A DNA stretch of 5,926 nt from Candidatus Thiodictyon intracellulare (GTDB lineage Bacteria; Pseudomonadota; Gammaproteobacteria; Chromatiales; Chromatiaceae). Under the pieces are notes generated by a model that was not told the origin of the DNA, made no database searches, and was given only the letters and a program-made list of their open reading frames with translations. The stretch spans positions 1 through 5,926 of the forward strand of contig JADNEJ010000669.1 of assembly GCA_016292295.1 (NCBI GenBank), in the 5' to 3' direction. Both the position numbers and the translations under genes were made by a program. Numbering within the stretch: position 1 is the stretch's first letter; the number at the start of each line of letters is the position of its first letter. Positions 5,606 to 5,926 of this stretch are shown here, one piece after another.

Positions 5606-5926
5606 CCGCGACTTGCCCGGCTCCGATCCGATCACACAACAGGTTATGGGCCAGGCACCGCTGGCGCCCGGCTCCGAAAATGACCACCACCCCTGTAGGA
5701 GCGGCTTCAGCCGCGAAGCGACGCCGCGCCCACCTGCAACGCTGCGGCGCCCCACGAGGCCCGTCGCGGCTGAAGCCGCTCCTGCCGCGTCGCTGTGCGA
5801 CCCTTACGGCAAAGCCGCGGCCACCGGTTGGGACTTGGGCAGACCCAAGCGCTGAGGCGAGTAGCTTTCCGCGCTAGCAGCCTGTCGGACTTAGCGACCG
5901 GCGCCACCGCCTGAGGCCCTTGGACG
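5606..5926. other. Intergenic region without a recognisable gene
   Basis: Upstream of the aroA promoter I see no credible coding sequence on either strand. The open frames are driven by high GC and translate the REP palindrome. Besides that repeat, the stretch holds a small inverted repeat CTTGGG-CAGA-CCCAAG (5834-5849) without a T-run. It also has GCTAGCAGCCTGTCGGACTT (5873-5892), which vaguely resembles ends of insertion sequences but cannot be assigned. The next gene to the right lies outside the window. Confidence 0.6.
5695..5785. repeat. REP-like nested inverted repeat
   Basis: The arms 5697-5716 and 5764-5783 are perfect reverse complements over 20 bp. Each carries GCGGCT-TC-AGCCGC, which can fold on its own. 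On the plus strand the left unit is headed by GTAG (5695-5698), the tetranucleotide typical of REP sequences. The 47 nt between the arms contain a further small inverted repeat, CGCCGC (5722-5727) with GCGGCG (5744-5749). This composite resembles a BIME-type pair of inverted REPs. REPs with the GGAGCGGCTTCAGCCGCGA theme are widespread in gammaproteobacterial intergenic DNA. Open frames crossing it are artefacts of the repeat. Confidence 0.85.

Noticed and set aside
5834..5849. CTTGGG-CAGA-CCCAAG hairpin as a terminator
   Set aside because: It is only 6 bp with no T-run on either strand and no gene ending beside it.
5535..5855. Plus-strand frame of 106 codons upstream of aroA
   Set aside because: Its middle (RSGFSREA) is the standard spurious translation of a GTAGGAGCGGCTTCAGCCGCGA-type REP. 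It also runs antisense through the predicted aroA promoter.
1..5926. CRISPR array, tRNA, rRNA, toxin-antitoxin or defence genes
   Set aside because: No regularly spaced direct repeats, no tRNA-like cloverleaf and no coding sequence outside the housekeeping genes and the dctP/IS630 remnant were seen.

Overview
This 5.9-kb, GC-rich window looks like the chromosome of a gammaproteobacterium. The gene order aroA-cmk-rpsA-ihfB (all read leftward, on the minus strand) is typical of that class. A DctP-type TRAP solute receptor and REP-like palindromes with the core GGCTTCAGCC would fit a purple sulfur or related Chromatiales bacterium, but that placement is inference and was not tested by any search.

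Layout, in the direction of transcription (right to left). 5606-5926 has no convincing gene and holds a nested REP-like inverted repeat. A good sigma70-type promoter (5605-5577) precedes aroA, which starts at a TTG and encodes an EPSP synthase with class II signatures. cmk (CMP kinase) overlaps the aroA stop codon by the four bases ATGA and has an ideal ribosome binding site for that start. rpsA (ribosomal protein S1, six S1 domains) follows after a 116-nt leader with a weak Shine-Dalgarno sequence and a GGAA-loop hairpin. It ends at a strong intrinsic terminator. ihfB (IHF beta) comes next, with a C-terminal tail of about 20 residues that ends inside a REP-like hairpin. A perfect 24-bp inverted repeat then separates ihfB from the last gene.

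The left end (1-1021) is decayed. A dctP-like gene for a periplasmic TRAP transporter receptor has a normal promoter, ribosome binding site and signal peptide, but carries two in-frame TGA codons four codons apart. Its last ~40 residues are replaced, in the same reading frame, by the catalytic-core portion of an IS630-family transposase that runs off the window edge. This is best read as a pseudogene formed or followed by IS-associated rearrangement.

Together the intact genes make a housekeeping block: aromatic amino acid precursors (AroA), nucleotide recycling (Cmk), translation initiation (S1) and nucleoid architecture (IHF). I found no CRISPR array, tRNA, rRNA, defence island or clearly new system. 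The items most worth a second look are the dctP/IS630 chimera, the family of related palindromes that includes the ihfB stop codon, and the rpsA leader structure.
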